Assembly: GCF_013201825.1 (NCBI RefSeq)
Contig: NZ_CP053836.1
Coordinates: 558,001-622,000 of the forward strand
From: Halarcobacter ebronensis
GTDB taxonomy: Bacteria; Campylobacterota; Campylobacteria; Campylobacterales; Arcobacteraceae
Length of the DNA: 64,000 nucleotides
Direction: 5' to 3'
Shown here: piece by piece, positions 1 through 9,154 of the stretch
Position numbering within the stretch: position 1 is the stretch's first letter
Layout of the letters: each line of letters starts with the position of its first letter
Program-made: the position numbers and the translations under genes
The notes under the pieces: model-generated
What the model was told of the DNA's origin: nothing
The model's input: the letters and a program-made list of their open reading frames with translations, nothing else
The model's database searches: none

Positions 1-1
1 G

Positions 2-1903
2 AGTTTTTACCCAGTTAGCCAAAGCTTTAAGGGTAATAACTTTCTTCCTATTACTAACAAAGATTTAGAACTACATTTAAGGGGTCAAGTTCAACTTGCC
101 TCATACTTAATTGATGATGAAAATAGAGTTAGATTTGTTGTTTTAGAACTGTTGCAAAGTGATATTCCAAAGATTTTAAACTCTTTTACTCTTTTAAAAG
201 AGAACTTTTTATTTGAATATAGTTCTTATAATTCTGTTTTTGCATGGCTCTTTTTTGAAAGGAGCATTAGTGCAAAAGAGGCAAGAAAATTTGCAGAGTA
301 TATTTTAAGAAAAACAAATATTAGTGCAAAAATATATCCAAACAAAGAGTTCTCATCAAAAGCCTCTTTAGAAGAGCCAATTGAATTACCTCTACATCTA
401 AAATTTAGAGATGAGAATAGAACAGTATTTTTTGATGCTTTTACAAATTCTATTTATGATGACCAGTGGGAAGTTTTGCAAAAAATAAAAAGATTGCCTT
501 TGAAAACTGTAGAAAAATATATAGATTTTGAGAGTGTAAGTTCAATAAATCCTATTTTAGAAGATATAGAGACACCAAGTTTTAGATTGGAGATAAAACT
601 TTATGATTTTTTATATATACCAACAAAAAATCTCTCAAAAACTTTTATTAATAGGCTTAAAGCTTTTGCCTCTTTTGATAACCCACAAATAAAAGTTTTA
701 TTGAAATTAAGAAAACCTTTGTATAACACTCCAAAGGTTATAAAAAATTTTGAAGAGGACGAAAAGTATCTAAAACTTCCACGGGGTTTAATTTATCAAA
801 TAAAAGAGTTTTTTAGAGAGTATAGTGTAGATTATCTGATAGAAAATAGAACATATTTAGAAAAAATTGAGACAAAAAAAGTTGAGTTTACATTAAGACC
901 TGAGCAACAAGAAGCAATAGAAAAAATATCTAAAAATGATTTTTGTATTTGTGTAGCACCTCCTGGTTTTGGGAAAACTTTGCTTGGAGCAAAAATGTTT
1001 GAATTAAGAGAGTGTTCAACCTTGATAGTTGTAAATAAAAATATGTTACTTGATCAATGGAGACAGAGATTTGTTGACTATTTTGGCTATAAAAAGAGTG
1101 AAATAGGATATTTGGGTAAAAGTAAAAATAGTCTAAATGGTAAAATAGATGTGGCAACAATGCAGAGTTTAAAAAATTCCCCTGATATTATCAATGAGTA
1201 CTCTTTTGTAATAGTTGATGAGTGTCATCACATTCCAGCAGTTACCTTTGAACAAATTGTTAAAAACTTTTTTGGAAGATATATTTTAGGACTTAGCGCA
1301 ACTCCAAATAGAAAAGATGGTCTTCAACCAATACTTTTTCAACAGCTTGGTGAAATTGCCTATGAATATAAAAGTAAAAGGGATGGAACAAATCATCTAA
1401 AGGTTATAAAAACAGAGTTTAGAAGTAGTAGTGAAACCTATGCAGAACTTATAAATGATTTATCAAGAGATGAAAAAAGAAACGGTTTGATTCTTGAACA
1501 AATTATTTTAAATAGTAAAAGGAAAATTTTACTTTTAACTGATAGAATAGAACATATTAATATTTTAGAAGAGATGTTAAATGCCAAAAATATTGATTAT
1601 GTGTCTATCCATGGGAGTTTAAGTAAAAAAGAGCAAGAAGAGAAAATCAAACTTGTTGAAGAGAAGAGTTTGATTTTGGCAACTACTTCATATTTTGGTG
1701 AAGGGATAGATTTTCCCCATCTAAATACAATAATTTTTGCAACACCAATCTCATATTATGGTAGACTAGTTCAATATCTAGGAAGAATAGGTAGAGGAAA
1801 TCAAGAGTGTTTAGCAATAGATTTCCTTGATAATAAAAACGCAATGCTTAATTCAGCTTATAAAAAAAGACTTGAAGGGTATAAGCAGATGCACTACATT
1901 TAG
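2..1903 (+). CDS. SF2 helicase with TOTE-type primase-like N-terminal region (5' partial)
   Basis: Predicted ATP-dependent DNA helicase. The frame stays open to base 2 without a start codon, and the TTG at 152 lies inside conserved-looking sequence, so the gene begins before the window. The C-terminal half has all core superfamily 2 motifs: Walker A PPGFGKT at 959-979, DECHH at 1217-1231, SATP near 1293, and QYLGRIGRG at 1771-1797. The upstream part resembles the archaeo-eukaryotic primase domain of TOTE-type primase-helicases: a WLFFE-like strand, an ARKFAEY helix, then YPNKE, LPL and a FFDAF strand. Where such primases carry catalytic aspartates the text reads VVLEL, so the primase fold looks inactive; this is inferred from memory of the family. 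The helicase call is firm; the primase-like label is moderate. The next gene starts 13 bases downstream. Confidence 0.8.
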   Translation, partial: SFYPVSQSFKGNNFLPITNKDLELHLRGQVQLASYLIDDENRVRFVVLELLQSDIPKILNSFTLLKENFLFEYSSYNSVFAWLFFERSISAKEARKFAEYILRKTNISAKIYPNKEFSSKASLEEPIELPLHLKFRDENRTVFFDAFTNSIYDDQWEVLQKIKRLPLKTVEKYIDFESVSSINPILEDIETPSFRLEIKLYDFLYIPTKNLSKTFINRLKAFASFDNPQIKVLLKLRKPLYNTPKVIKNFEEDEKYLKLPRGLIYQIKEFFREYSVDYLIENRTYLEKIETKKVEFTLRPEQQEAIEKISKNDFCICVAPPGFGKTLLGAKMFELRECSTLIVVNKNMLLDQWRQRFVDYFGYKKSEIGYLGKSKNSLNGKIDVATMQSLKNSPDIINEYSFVIVDECHHIPAVTFEQIVKNFFGRYILGLSATPNRKDGLQPILFQQLGEIAYEYKSKRDGTNHLKVIKTEFRSSSETYAELINDLSRDEKRNGLILEQIILNSKRKILLLTDRIEHINILEEMLNAKNIDYVSIHGSLSKKEQEEKIKLVEEKSLILATTSYFGEGIDFPHLNTIIFATPISYYGRLVQYLGRIGRGNQECLAIDFLDNKNAMLNSAYKKRLEGYKQMHYI

Positions 1904-1916
1904 TTTGGGGTAAAAG

Positions 1917-3557
1917 ATGTTAGGTATTATAGTATGGACACTTTTAATTGCAATTATTGTAAACATAATATTAAAAAAAGTTCATTTGCCAACTATTATT
2001 GGTTATATAGTAACAGGAACTATAATAGCCTATGTTTTTGATTTACATAATGCAGTTAATAATCATGATCTAAAAGAGATTGCAGAGTTTGGTGTAGTCT
2101 TTTTAATGTTTACAATTGGTTTAGAGTTTTCTATTGAACATCTAAAGAGAATGAGAAAAGAGGTATTTATAACAGGAAGTTTGCAAATTATTGTAACAAC
2201 TACCTTTGTGGTACTTATTTGTATGTATATTTTAGGATTTGATTTAAAAACCTCTTTAGTAATTGGTGCAGCTTTATCTCTATCTTCAACGGCAATTGTT
2301 TTAAAAACTTATAATGAGACAAATGAGATAAAAAAACGTCATGGTCAGCGAGTTCTTGGAATTCTTATTATGCAGGATATTGCAGTAATTCCAATTTTAC
2401 TTATGCTTAGTTTTTTTACCACAACAGGAAAAGATGTTGTAGGGCTTATTTTTAATACAACAGTTGCAGCCTTTGTTTTAATAGCTTTATTATATATAGT
2501 TGGGAAATATCTTTTAGAGCCTTTTTTTGAACATGTTACAAAGGCTGAATCAGATGAGCTTTTTGTTGCTTCTGTTCTACTAATTGCAATTGGTGCCTCT
2601 TTTTTAGCAAACCATTTTGGCTTTACCTATTCTCTTGGAGCATTTGTTGCAGGTATGATGATTAGTGAAACAAAATTTAAACATCAAGTAGAAGCTGACT
2701 TAACCCCTTTTAGAAATCTTCTTTTAGGGGTTTTCTTTATAACTGTAGGGATGCAGATAAACTTCTCTGTAATTGCTAACAATATTTTGATTATTCTTGT
2801 TTTACTTCCAGTTTTACTCTCTTTAAAATATATAATTATATATGCCATTGTTAGAATAGATGATACAAAAAGAGTTGCTTTTAAAACAGCACTTTCACTT
2901 GTTCAAATAGGAGAGTTCTCTTTAGCAATTTTAGAACTTGCACGAAGTTCAAGTTTGATAAATCCAACCTATTCTCAAATACTTATTGTAACAATAGTGA
3001 TCTCTATGATATTAACCCCAATAGTTTTAAAAAATATGTCAAATTTGGCAGGGAAGTTGATACCAGAAGATACTCTTGCCATATCAAATACTTACAATAT
3101 AGATAAAGATACAAAAGGTCATATTGTTGTTATTGGATATGGACATTTAGGACAAGAGATAGCAAGTAATTTAAGAGTTGATGGACATGAGTATGTAATA
3201 GTAGAACACAACCTAAAATATTTTGAGATGGGATATTTGGATGATGAACCAATTATTTTTGGAAATGCAGCTCATAAACATATTTTAGAATCGGTTAATA
3301 TTAAACAAGCTTGTGCAGTTATTGTTGCCATTGATAATCCTGAAAAAGTTCATCTAATATGTGAAGTTATTAATGATTTGACACTAAATACAAAAACTAT
3401 TGTAAAAGTTACAAGATTTTCAGAGAAAGAGGAGCTTAAGAATTTACATTTGGAGCATATTATTGTTGAAGATGATATTGTAGCAAGAGCTTTGGTTAAT
3501 GAAACAAAAGAGTGCAAAATAGACTTTATTGAAGATAATATTATAAAAAGAGATTAG
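1917..3557 (+). CDS. Cation:proton antiporter, KefB/KefC (CPA2) type with RCK domain
   Basis: Inner-membrane monovalent cation/proton antiporter. Residues 1 to about 380 form a run of roughly twelve hydrophobic segments typical of the Na+/H+ exchanger domain, including the family-like stretches FLMFTIGLEFS and YSLGAFVAGMM. Near residue 401 a cytoplasmic TrkA-N (RCK) Rossmann domain begins with VVIGYGHLGQE, a GxGxxG nucleotide-binding loop, followed by an acidic strand end (VEHN). The length of 546 residues is normal for KefB/C-like proteins. No gene for a KefF/G ancillary oxidoreductase lies next to it, so glutathione gating cannot be inferred. It lies 13 bases after the helicase gene and converges on the acyltransferase gene, sharing a hairpin at the 3' ends. 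Confidence 0.88.
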   Translation: MLGIIVWTLLIAIIVNIILKKVHLPTIIGYIVTGTIIAYVFDLHNAVNNHDLKEIAEFGVVFLMFTIGLEFSIEHLKRMRKEVFITGSLQIIVTTTFVVLICMYILGFDLKTSLVIGAALSLSSTAIVLKTYNETNEIKKRHGQRVLGILIMQDIAVIPILLMLSFFTTTGKDVVGLIFNTTVAAFVLIALLYIVGKYLLEPFFEHVTKAESDELFVASVLLIAIGASFLANHFGFTYSLGAFVAGMMISETKFKHQVEADLTPFRNLLLGVFFITVGMQINFSVIANNILIILVLLPVLLSLKYIIIYAIVRIDDTKRVAFKTALSLVQIGEFSLAILELARSSSLINPTYSQILIVTIVISMILTPIVLKNMSNLAGKLIPEDTLAISNTYNIDKDTKGHIVVIGYGHLGQEIASNLRVDGHEYVIVEHNLKYFEMGYLDDEPIIFGNAAHKHILESVNIKQACAVIVAIDNPEKVHLICEVINDLTLNTKTIVKVTRFSEKEELKNLHLEHIIVEDDIVARALVNETKECKIDFIEDNIIKRD

Positions 3558-3581
3558 GAGATTACTCTCCTATATATCTCT
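3549..3581. terminator. Hairpin between convergent genes
   Basis: An inverted repeat covers both stop codons: the inner stem TAGGAG/CTCCTA (3555-3560 with 3567-3572, six-base loop) and an outer stem AGAGAT/ATCTCT (3549-3554 with 3576-3581) separated by a 3-base bulge. Read on the minus strand it is followed by a short U run (complement of 3545-3548), so it best suits the minus-strand gene. On the plus strand no T run follows. Confidence 0.55.
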
Positions 3582-5271
3582 TCCTTGCACTTGCTTTTAG
3601 TGTAGAAACATCAACTAAAATCATTCCATCTATGCAGTTTGAAAAATCTGGATCAACATTAAATGCTAAGAATTTAACTCCCCCATCCTCACAAACATCT
3701 GAGTATTGTTTAAATAAAGTAGGCACTGCAACACCCATATCATTTAGTGTAGATTTTAAAACTTTAAAATCTTTTTTTCTATCATCAAGTTGGAATACAT
3801 TTTTTAAATCCATAATATGTGATGAGTATTGGTAAGGAAGTTTTGCTTCAACTATCTCTTCATCATTTGCAAAGTAGTGTGAATAATAAAATATCATCAT
3901 ATCTTTTGCAAATGAAGGAAAGGTTCCAGAAATAGATACAGGTCCAAACATATATTTTATTTCCTTATGTGCTTTTAAATAAGCTCCAATTCCATACCAC
4001 AAATAATCTAAAGCTCTAGTTCCCCAATATTTTGGTTGAACAAAACTACGTCCAAGTTCGATTGAGTCTTTTAAATAGGGTTCAAATTTGGTGTCATATT
4101 TAAAAAGAGTATTTGAGTAGAATCCTTTTAAGCCTTTTTTTTCTAAGATAAGGTTTCCATTACCAATTCTATATGAGCCAACAATCTCTAAATCATTCTC
4201 ATCCCAAAGAATAATATGTTGGTAATAGATATCATATTTATCTGTGTCACTTTTTGCGTTTATTCCTTCACCAACTCTTCGAAAACTAAGCTCTCTTAAT
4301 CTTCCAAGTTCCCTTAAAACAACAGAATCTGTTTCATAATCATATAAATAGATTTTTTTCCCATCAAGGGTTTCACCTAAGAGTTGAGACTTCTTTAACT
4401 CTTTTAAAATCTCATCTTTTTTTTGTGGGTGGGCAATAGCTTTTTGTGTTAGAAAAAAAGATTTTTTACCTTTTTTTAGGGCATAAATATGTCTTTTATA
4501 AAGATTTACAATAACTTTTTTATCCAATCCTCTTGGTTTTATGTTCTCATTTGGGATAATCTCACCAATTTTGATATTTATATTTTTTGATTGTTTTTTA
4601 AACATCTCATTAGATAAAAGAAGGGTTGAAAATGTTTTATTTATTAAAGACATAGTATAAAAAGTTTTAGAGTTTTTCCCTCCAATAAAAATAGGAAGAA
4701 TTGGTGAGTTTGAGTTCATTGCAAAGTTTAAAAATCCTTTGTTCCAAGAAGGATCTTTCACCCCATTTGCACTTGCTCTGCTTACTTCACCAGCTGGAAA
4801 AATAATAACAGCTTGTTCGTTGTTTAAAGCTTCATAAACCTTTTGAATATCTTTTTTTGATTGCCTCATTTTATAGTTATCAATAGGGATTAAAAGTGAA
4901 CTTAAAGCATCTATTCCAACTAAAAAATCATTGGCAACAATCTTTACATCTTTTCTAACTGTACTTACAAGTTTAAGTAAAGATAGGGCATCAAGTCCAC
5001 CTAAAGGGTGATTTGCAATAATTACTACTTTGCCTGATGAAGGGATATTTTGCAAATCATTACTTGAAACAGTATAATCAAACTCAAAATAATCAAGTAC
5101 AGCATCTATAAACTCTAAACCTTTTAAGTGCGAGTTCTTCTCTAAAAACTCATTTATTGAGTTTTCATGGATCACTTTTTTTGCAATCTTTATTAAGGAC
5201 TTACTTAAAAAGTTTGGTTTTTTTGCAACCTTTGGGAACTTTTTCTCAATCTCTTTTTGCACATCAATCAT
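3562..5271 (-). CDS. Two-domain acyltransferase (PlsC-like + GNAT/OlsB-like), OlsF-type
   Basis: Probable bifunctional acyltransferase of membrane lipid synthesis. The N-terminal domain is PlsC-like: NHPLGGLD at residues 87-94 is the HX4D acyltransferase motif, and FPAGEVSR near residue 155 matches the acyl-acceptor block. From about residue 310 the protein resembles the OlsB/haemolysin-like N-acyltransferase family, with RELGRLRELSFRR, an ILWD strand, a YRIG strand and LGRSFV. This domain order matches OlsF, known from Serratia proteamaculans to make ornithine lipid by N- and then O-acylation of ornithine; applying that here is inference. The start is well supported by AAGGAG just upstream of the ATG. 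The gene stands alone, divergent from the cytochrome-like gene and convergent with the antiporter gene. A lysophospholipid acyltransferase with a second lipid substrate remains possible. Confidence 0.75.
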   Translation of the reverse strand: MIDVQKEIEKKFPKVAKKPNFLSKSLIKIAKKVIHENSINEFLEKNSHLKGLEFIDAVLDYFEFDYTVSSNDLQNIPSSGKVVIIANHPLGGLDALSLLKLVSTVRKDVKIVANDFLVGIDALSSLLIPIDNYKMRQSKKDIQKVYEALNNEQAVIIFPAGEVSRASANGVKDPSWNKGFLNFAMNSNSPILPIFIGGKNSKTFYTMSLINKTFSTLLLSNEMFKKQSKNINIKIGEIIPNENIKPRGLDKKVIVNLYKRHIYALKKGKKSFFLTQKAIAHPQKKDEILKELKKSQLLGETLDGKKIYLYDYETDSVVLRELGRLRELSFRRVGEGINAKSDTDKYDIYYQHIILWDENDLEIVGSYRIGNGNLILEKKGLKGFYSNTLFKYDTKFEPYLKDSIELGRSFVQPKYWGTRALDYLWYGIGAYLKAHKEIKYMFGPVSISGTFPSFAKDMMIFYYSHYFANDEEIVEAKLPYQYSSHIMDLKNVFQLDDRKKDFKVLKSTLNDMGVAVPTLFKQYSDVCEDGGVKFLAFNVDPDFSNCIDGMILVDVSTLKASARKRYIGE

Positions 5272-5290
5272 TTTTTCTCCTTGAAATATA

Positions 5291-5318
5291 TTGTAATTCT
5301 AAATGAAATTCATTACAA
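5291..5318. promoter_or_regulatory. Dyad in divergent promoter region
   Basis: Perfect 7-base arms TTGTAAT (5291-5297) and ATTACAA (5312-5318) sit between two divergent genes, and a third TTGTAAT copy occurs at 5359-5365. The minus-strand sequence TACAAT at 5290-5295 could be the -10 box of the acyltransferase gene, so a protein bound here could block it. In AT-rich DNA such a dyad can arise by chance. Confidence 0.3.
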
Positions 5319-5411
5319 AAAAGTTACATAAATGAAAGATTTAAAAACTGTTATCAACTTGTAATAATGAAAAAGTAGAATGGAAGATTGAAAATTTAAA
5401 AAAGAGAGAAA

Positions 5412-7082
5412 ATGATTAGATTTTTACTGTTATTTAATTTATTATTTTATACCCATTTTGCAAATGCATTTGATTTGAAAAACAGAGTTTTATATAATCC
5501 AACTGCCTATATTACAAGTCAATGTTATACAAAAACAGTGGATGAAACAAATAAAAATATTTTACATAATCCCTGCTTTTCTTGCCATACAAAAAATAAA
5601 GAGCCAAACTATACTTTAGGTGATGAAGAGTTACAAGAGAGTTATGATTTCCCGGAGAGTGCTTTAAAAAATCCTTGGATAAATCTTTTTAAAGATAGAA
5701 CCAAAGAGGTAAAAAATATAAGCGATAAAGAGATATTAAAATATATAAGGGAAGACAATTACAAAGATAAAAATGGAAATATTATTTTAAAATCAAAATT
5801 GGAAAATCTTGATAAGAATTGGGATTCTAATAATAATGGAAAATGGGATGGATATATTCCAGATGTAAATTTTAGTTTTGATAAAGAGGGGTTTGACAGA
5901 ACAAACAGTAAAGAGTTTACAGGTTGGAGAGCCTTTGCTTATAGACCTTTTTTAGGAACTTTTTGGCCAACAAATGGAAGTACTGATGATGTTCTAATTA
6001 GACTTCCAAAACTTTTTCAAACAAATGAAAAAAAAGCTTTTGATTTAGAAGTTTACAAACTAAATCTTTCAATTATTGAGTCTCTAATAAAACAAAAAGA
6101 TATAAGTATTGATGAGGTTGATGAAAAAGTTTATGGGGTAGATTTAAATCAAAATGGAAAACTAGACCTTGCTTCAAAAATAGTTTTTAAATGGCTAAAA
6201 CCTAAATATGATTTTAAAGCAAAAAAAATAAAAGATTTTTCAATGAGTTATGTGGGAGAGGCAAGGCAAAAACTTCTTAATAGTGAAATTTTAATTGCCC
6301 CAGGTCTTTATCCTGTTGGAACAGAGTTTGCTCATACTGTTAGATATATAGATATTGAAGCTGATGAAAAAATAAAAATGGCAGATAGAATAAAAGAGTT
6401 TCGATATGCAAAAAAAACCTCTTGGTTTACCTATGGAGAACTAAAAAATTTAGGAATGGAAGAGATAAAAGAAGCACATGATTTTCCAGATAGAATTGAT
6501 GTTTATATTGGAGATATTGAACGTGGTCTTAATAATAAAAAGGGTTGGTATTATCAAGGTTTTATTGAAGATGCTAAAGGAGAACTTCGACCACAAAGTT
6601 ATGAAGAGACACTTTTTTGTATGGGGTGTCATAGTAATCTTGGGGTAATTGCAGACTCAACATTTGTTTTTCAAAGAAAACTTGAAAATGACTCTTTTGC
6701 TAATGGTTGGTATCATTGGAGTCAAAAAGGTTTAATAGGAATAAAAGATAAAAAGCTTAAAGATGAAAATACTGAGTATGTAAGATATTTAAAAGAGAAT
6801 AACTCAGGAGATGAATTTAGAGCAAATAGTGAAGTGAAAAATAGATTTTTTACTAAAGAGAATAGAGTAAAAAAAGATGAAATAGAAAAAATAAAAAATG
6901 ATATTTCATATTTAATTTTACCCTCAAAAAGTAGAGCTTTGGAGTTAAATAAAGCATATAAAATAATAGTTGATGAACAAAGCTTTATATATGGAAGAGA
7001 TGCTCATGTAAAACCATTAATAAATGTATATAAAAAAGTAGAAAAGGGTGAGCCTACAAAGCTAGAAAAAATTGACAACTAA
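5412..7082 (+). CDS. Secreted dihaem c-type cytochrome-like protein
   Basis: Unrecognised exported protein with two haem-c attachment motifs. Residues 1-19 form a signal peptide ending in FANA. CFSCH lies near residue 55 and CMGCH near residue 403. No other CxxCH is visible, so two covalent haems are expected, about 350 residues apart. Between them are two Asp/Asn/Gly-rich loops, DSNNNGKWDG and DLNQNGKLD, which look like calcium-binding EF-hand or dockerin-type loops. The first motif follows a stretch about 35 residues into the mature protein, as in multihaem reductase-like or cytochrome peroxidase-like folds, but I cannot place the family. It should act in the periplasm in electron transfer or redox enzymology. 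The start at 5412 follows AAAGAGAGAAA. It has its own upstream region and no operon partner. Confidence 0.65.
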   Translation: MIRFLLLFNLLFYTHFANAFDLKNRVLYNPTAYITSQCYTKTVDETNKNILHNPCFSCHTKNKEPNYTLGDEELQESYDFPESALKNPWINLFKDRTKEVKNISDKEILKYIREDNYKDKNGNIILKSKLENLDKNWDSNNNGKWDGYIPDVNFSFDKEGFDRTNSKEFTGWRAFAYRPFLGTFWPTNGSTDDVLIRLPKLFQTNEKKAFDLEVYKLNLSIIESLIKQKDISIDEVDEKVYGVDLNQNGKLDLASKIVFKWLKPKYDFKAKKIKDFSMSYVGEARQKLLNSEILIAPGLYPVGTEFAHTVRYIDIEADEKIKMADRIKEFRYAKKTSWFTYGELKNLGMEEIKEAHDFPDRIDVYIGDIERGLNNKKGWYYQGFIEDAKGELRPQSYEETLFCMGCHSNLGVIADSTFVFQRKLENDSFANGWYHWSQKGLIGIKDKKLKDENTEYVRYLKENNSGDEFRANSEVKNRFFTKENRVKKDEIEKIKNDISYLILPSKSRALELNKAYKIIVDEQSFIYGRDAHVKPLINVYKKVEKGEPTKLEKIDN

Positions 7083-7105
7083 TGCACAACTAATAGATTC
7101 TTTAA

Positions 7106-7111
7106 TATAAT
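7106..7111 (+). promoter_or_regulatory. -10 box TATAAT directly upstream of cysQ
   Basis: A perfect TATAAT ends seven bases before the cysQ ATG at 7118. Transcription would then begin at or next to the start codon, giving a leaderless or nearly leaderless mRNA; no Shine-Dalgarno sequence is visible there. Confidence 0.4.
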
Positions 7112-7117
7112 ATTATT

Positions 7118-7873
7118 ATGATTAAAAATATTAATATTGAAGATATAAAAAAAATAGCAATTGAGGCTGGAAAAGCAGTGATGGAAATCTATAATGAAGA
7201 TTTCGATGTTTGTTATAAAGAAGACAGTTCACCTTTAACAAAAGCAGATTTACAAGCAAATGAAATTATCTGCAACTCTTTATATAAACTCTATCCTAAT
7301 ATCCCAATAATGTCAGAAGAGAATAAACAAGTTGATTTTGAGATTAGAAAAAATTGGGAGTATTATTTTTGTATTGATCCAATTGATGGAACTAAAGAGT
7401 TTATTAAAAAAAATGATGAGTTTACAATTAATATTGCACTTATAGAAAAGAGTATTCCTGTATTAGGTGTTGTTTATGCCCCAGCTCTTAATGATTTATA
7501 TTGGGCAAAGGAAGGTGAGGGTGCTTTTAAAAATGGAATTAAGTTACCAATAAAAATAAATAAGAATAAGAAAAGTCTATTACATGTAGTTTCTTCAAGG
7601 TCTCATCAAACGAAACAGACGCAAGAGTTTATAGATAATTTGGAAACAAAAGAGATAGTTCAAATTTCAAAAGGAAGTTCACTAAAGCTTTGTATGGTTG
7701 CTAGTGGCGAGGCAGATATCTATCCAAAACTTGGACCAACAATGGAATGGGATACAGCAGCAGCTGATGCAATAGTTAGAGAGAGTGGAAAAATGACTTA
7801 TCAATTTGAAAATAAAAAACCACTTTATTATAACAAAATTGACTTATTAAATCCCTGGTTTATTGTAAAGTGA
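7118..7873 (+). CDS. cysQ: 3'(2'),5'-bisphosphate nucleotidase CysQ
   Basis: Member of the inositol monophosphatase-like family that removes the 3'-phosphate of 3'-phosphoadenosine 5'-phosphate, a by-product of sulfate activation or PAPS-dependent sulfation. The metal-binding signatures are present: MSEEN near residue 66, DPIDGTKEF at about residues 87-95, and the C-terminal MEWDTAAADAI block. At 251 residues it has the usual length. It is the first gene upstream of the polysaccharide locus and runs in the same direction with a 79-base gap. CysQ homologues are often found at such loci in Campylobacterota. No sulfotransferase is visible in the window, so a link to sulfated sugar is not supported here. 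Confidence 0.88.
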   Translation: MIKNINIEDIKKIAIEAGKAVMEIYNEDFDVCYKEDSSPLTKADLQANEIICNSLYKLYPNIPIMSEENKQVDFEIRKNWEYYFCIDPIDGTKEFIKKNDEFTINIALIEKSIPVLGVVYAPALNDLYWAKEGEGAFKNGIKLPIKINKNKKSLLHVVSSRSHQTKQTQEFIDNLETKEIVQISKGSSLKLCMVASGEADIYPKLGPTMEWDTAAADAIVRESGKMTYQFENKKPLYYNKIDLLNPWFIVK

Positions 7874-7901
7874 ATTTAGTAAAAAAAAAGCTTATATTAG
7901 T

Positions 7902-7907
7902 TAAAAT
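7902..7907 (+). promoter_or_regulatory. Probable main promoter of the polysaccharide locus (gtTAAAAT)
   Basis: TAAAAT preceded by gt fits the gnTAtAAT-type -10 box seen upstream of other genes in this window. It lies in the 79-base gap before the 33-gene run, 45 bases before the TTG start at 7953, after an A9 tract at 7881-7889. Confidence 0.4.
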
Positions 7908-7952
7908 CGCATTTAATTTAAATACAACAAACACATAATAAAGAGATTAATA

Positions 7953-9137
7953 TTGAATAATAAAAAGTATAAAATAACTATTGCTGGTACAGGATATGTT
8001 GGACTATCAAATGGGCTTTTGTTGGCTCAACATAATGAAGTGATAGCTTTGGATATAATTTCTGAAAAAGTTCAATTATTAAATAGAAAAATCTCTCCCA
8101 TTGAAGATAAAGAGATAGAAGAATATTTAAAAAAAGATAATTTAAATTTTAGAGCTACTTTAGATAAAAAAGAGGCTTATAAAGGTGCTGATTTTGTAAT
8201 TATTTCAACGCCAACTGATTATGACACTGAAACAAACTACTTTAATACAAAATCAATAGAGTATGTAATAAAAGATGTGTTAGAGATAAATCCAAATGCA
8301 ACAATGGTAATAAAATCAACAATTCCTGTTGGTTATACAAAAAAAGTAAGAGAAGAGTTTCAAACAGATAATATTGTTTTCTCACCTGAGTTTTTAAGAG
8401 AGGGTAAAGCCTTATATGATAACTTATACCCTTCACGAATAATAGTGGGTGAAAAATCAGAACGTGCAGAAGTTTTTGCAAATCTTTTGGCTCAAGGGGC
8501 AATTAAAAAAGATATCTCAATACTCTTTACAGACTCAACTGAGGCTGAAGCTGTTAAACTGTTTTCAAATACATATTTAGCAATGAGAGTTGCATATTTT
8601 AATGAACTTGACTCTTATGCACAAATGCATAATTTAAATACAAAAGAGATTATTGAAGGAGTAGGATTAGATCCAAGAATTGGAAACCACTACAATAATC
8701 CAAGCTTTGGTTATGGTGGTTATTGCCTACCAAAAGATACAAAACAACTACTTGCAAATTATAAAAATGTACCAAGTAATATAATAGAAGCAATAGTAAA
8801 TGCTAATACAACAAGAAAGGATTTTATAGCAGATTCAATAATTGTCAAAAATCCAAAAATTGTAGGAATTTATAGACTTGTTATGAAAGAAGGTTCTGAT
8901 AACTTTAGAAGTTCTGCAATACAAGGAATAATGAAAAGAATAAAAGCAAAAGGTATCCCTGTTGTAATTTATGAACCAAATCTGAAAGATGAGAGTTTTT
9001 TTAATTCTAAAGTTATAAAAGACTTAGATGAATTTAAAAAGGTCTCTGATGTTATAGTAGCAAATAGGTTGTCTAAAGAGATAGAAGATGTAAAAGAGAA
9101 GGTCTATACTAGAGATCTTTTTAATAGTGACTTATAA
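7953..9137 (+). CDS. ugd: UDP-glucose 6-dehydrogenase
   Basis: NAD-dependent oxidation of UDP-glucose to UDP-glucuronate. The N-terminal Rossmann motif [10 protein letters not shown] starts near residue 11, the central block carries STIPVGYT and FSPEFLREG, and the catalytic cysteine is Cys258 in GGYCLPKD. At 394 residues it matches the short E. coli-type Ugd. The start is TTG after AAAGAGATT. It is the first gene of the long co-directional polysaccharide run, and its product is the direct substrate of the 4-epimerase encoded two genes downstream. That pairing supports UDP-glucose over UDP-ManNAc as substrate, though specificity is not proven by sequence alone. Confidence 0.85.
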   Translation: MNNKKYKITIAGTGYVGLSNGLLLAQHNEVIALDIISEKVQLLNRKISPIEDKEIEEYLKKDNLNFRATLDKKEAYKGADFVIISTPTDYDTETNYFNTKSIEYVIKDVLEINPNATMVIKSTIPVGYTKKVREEFQTDNIVFSPEFLREGKALYDNLYPSRIIVGEKSERAEVFANLLAQGAIKKDISILFTDSTEAEAVKLFSNTYLAMRVAYFNELDSYAQMHNLNTKEIIEGVGLDPRIGNHYNNPSFGYGGYCLPKDTKQLLANYKNVPSNIIEAIVNANTTRKDFIADSIIVKNPKIVGIYRLVMKEGSDNFRSSAIQGIMKRIKAKGIPVVIYEPNLKDESFFNSKVIKDLDEFKKVSDVIVANRLSKEIEDVKEKVYTRDLFNSDL

Positions 9138-9154
9138 TAAAAGAAAGGATATGC

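Noticed and set aside
3632-3835. Small plus-strand frame inside the acyltransferase gene
   Set aside because: Fully antisense to a conserved two-domain protein, no ribosome-binding site.
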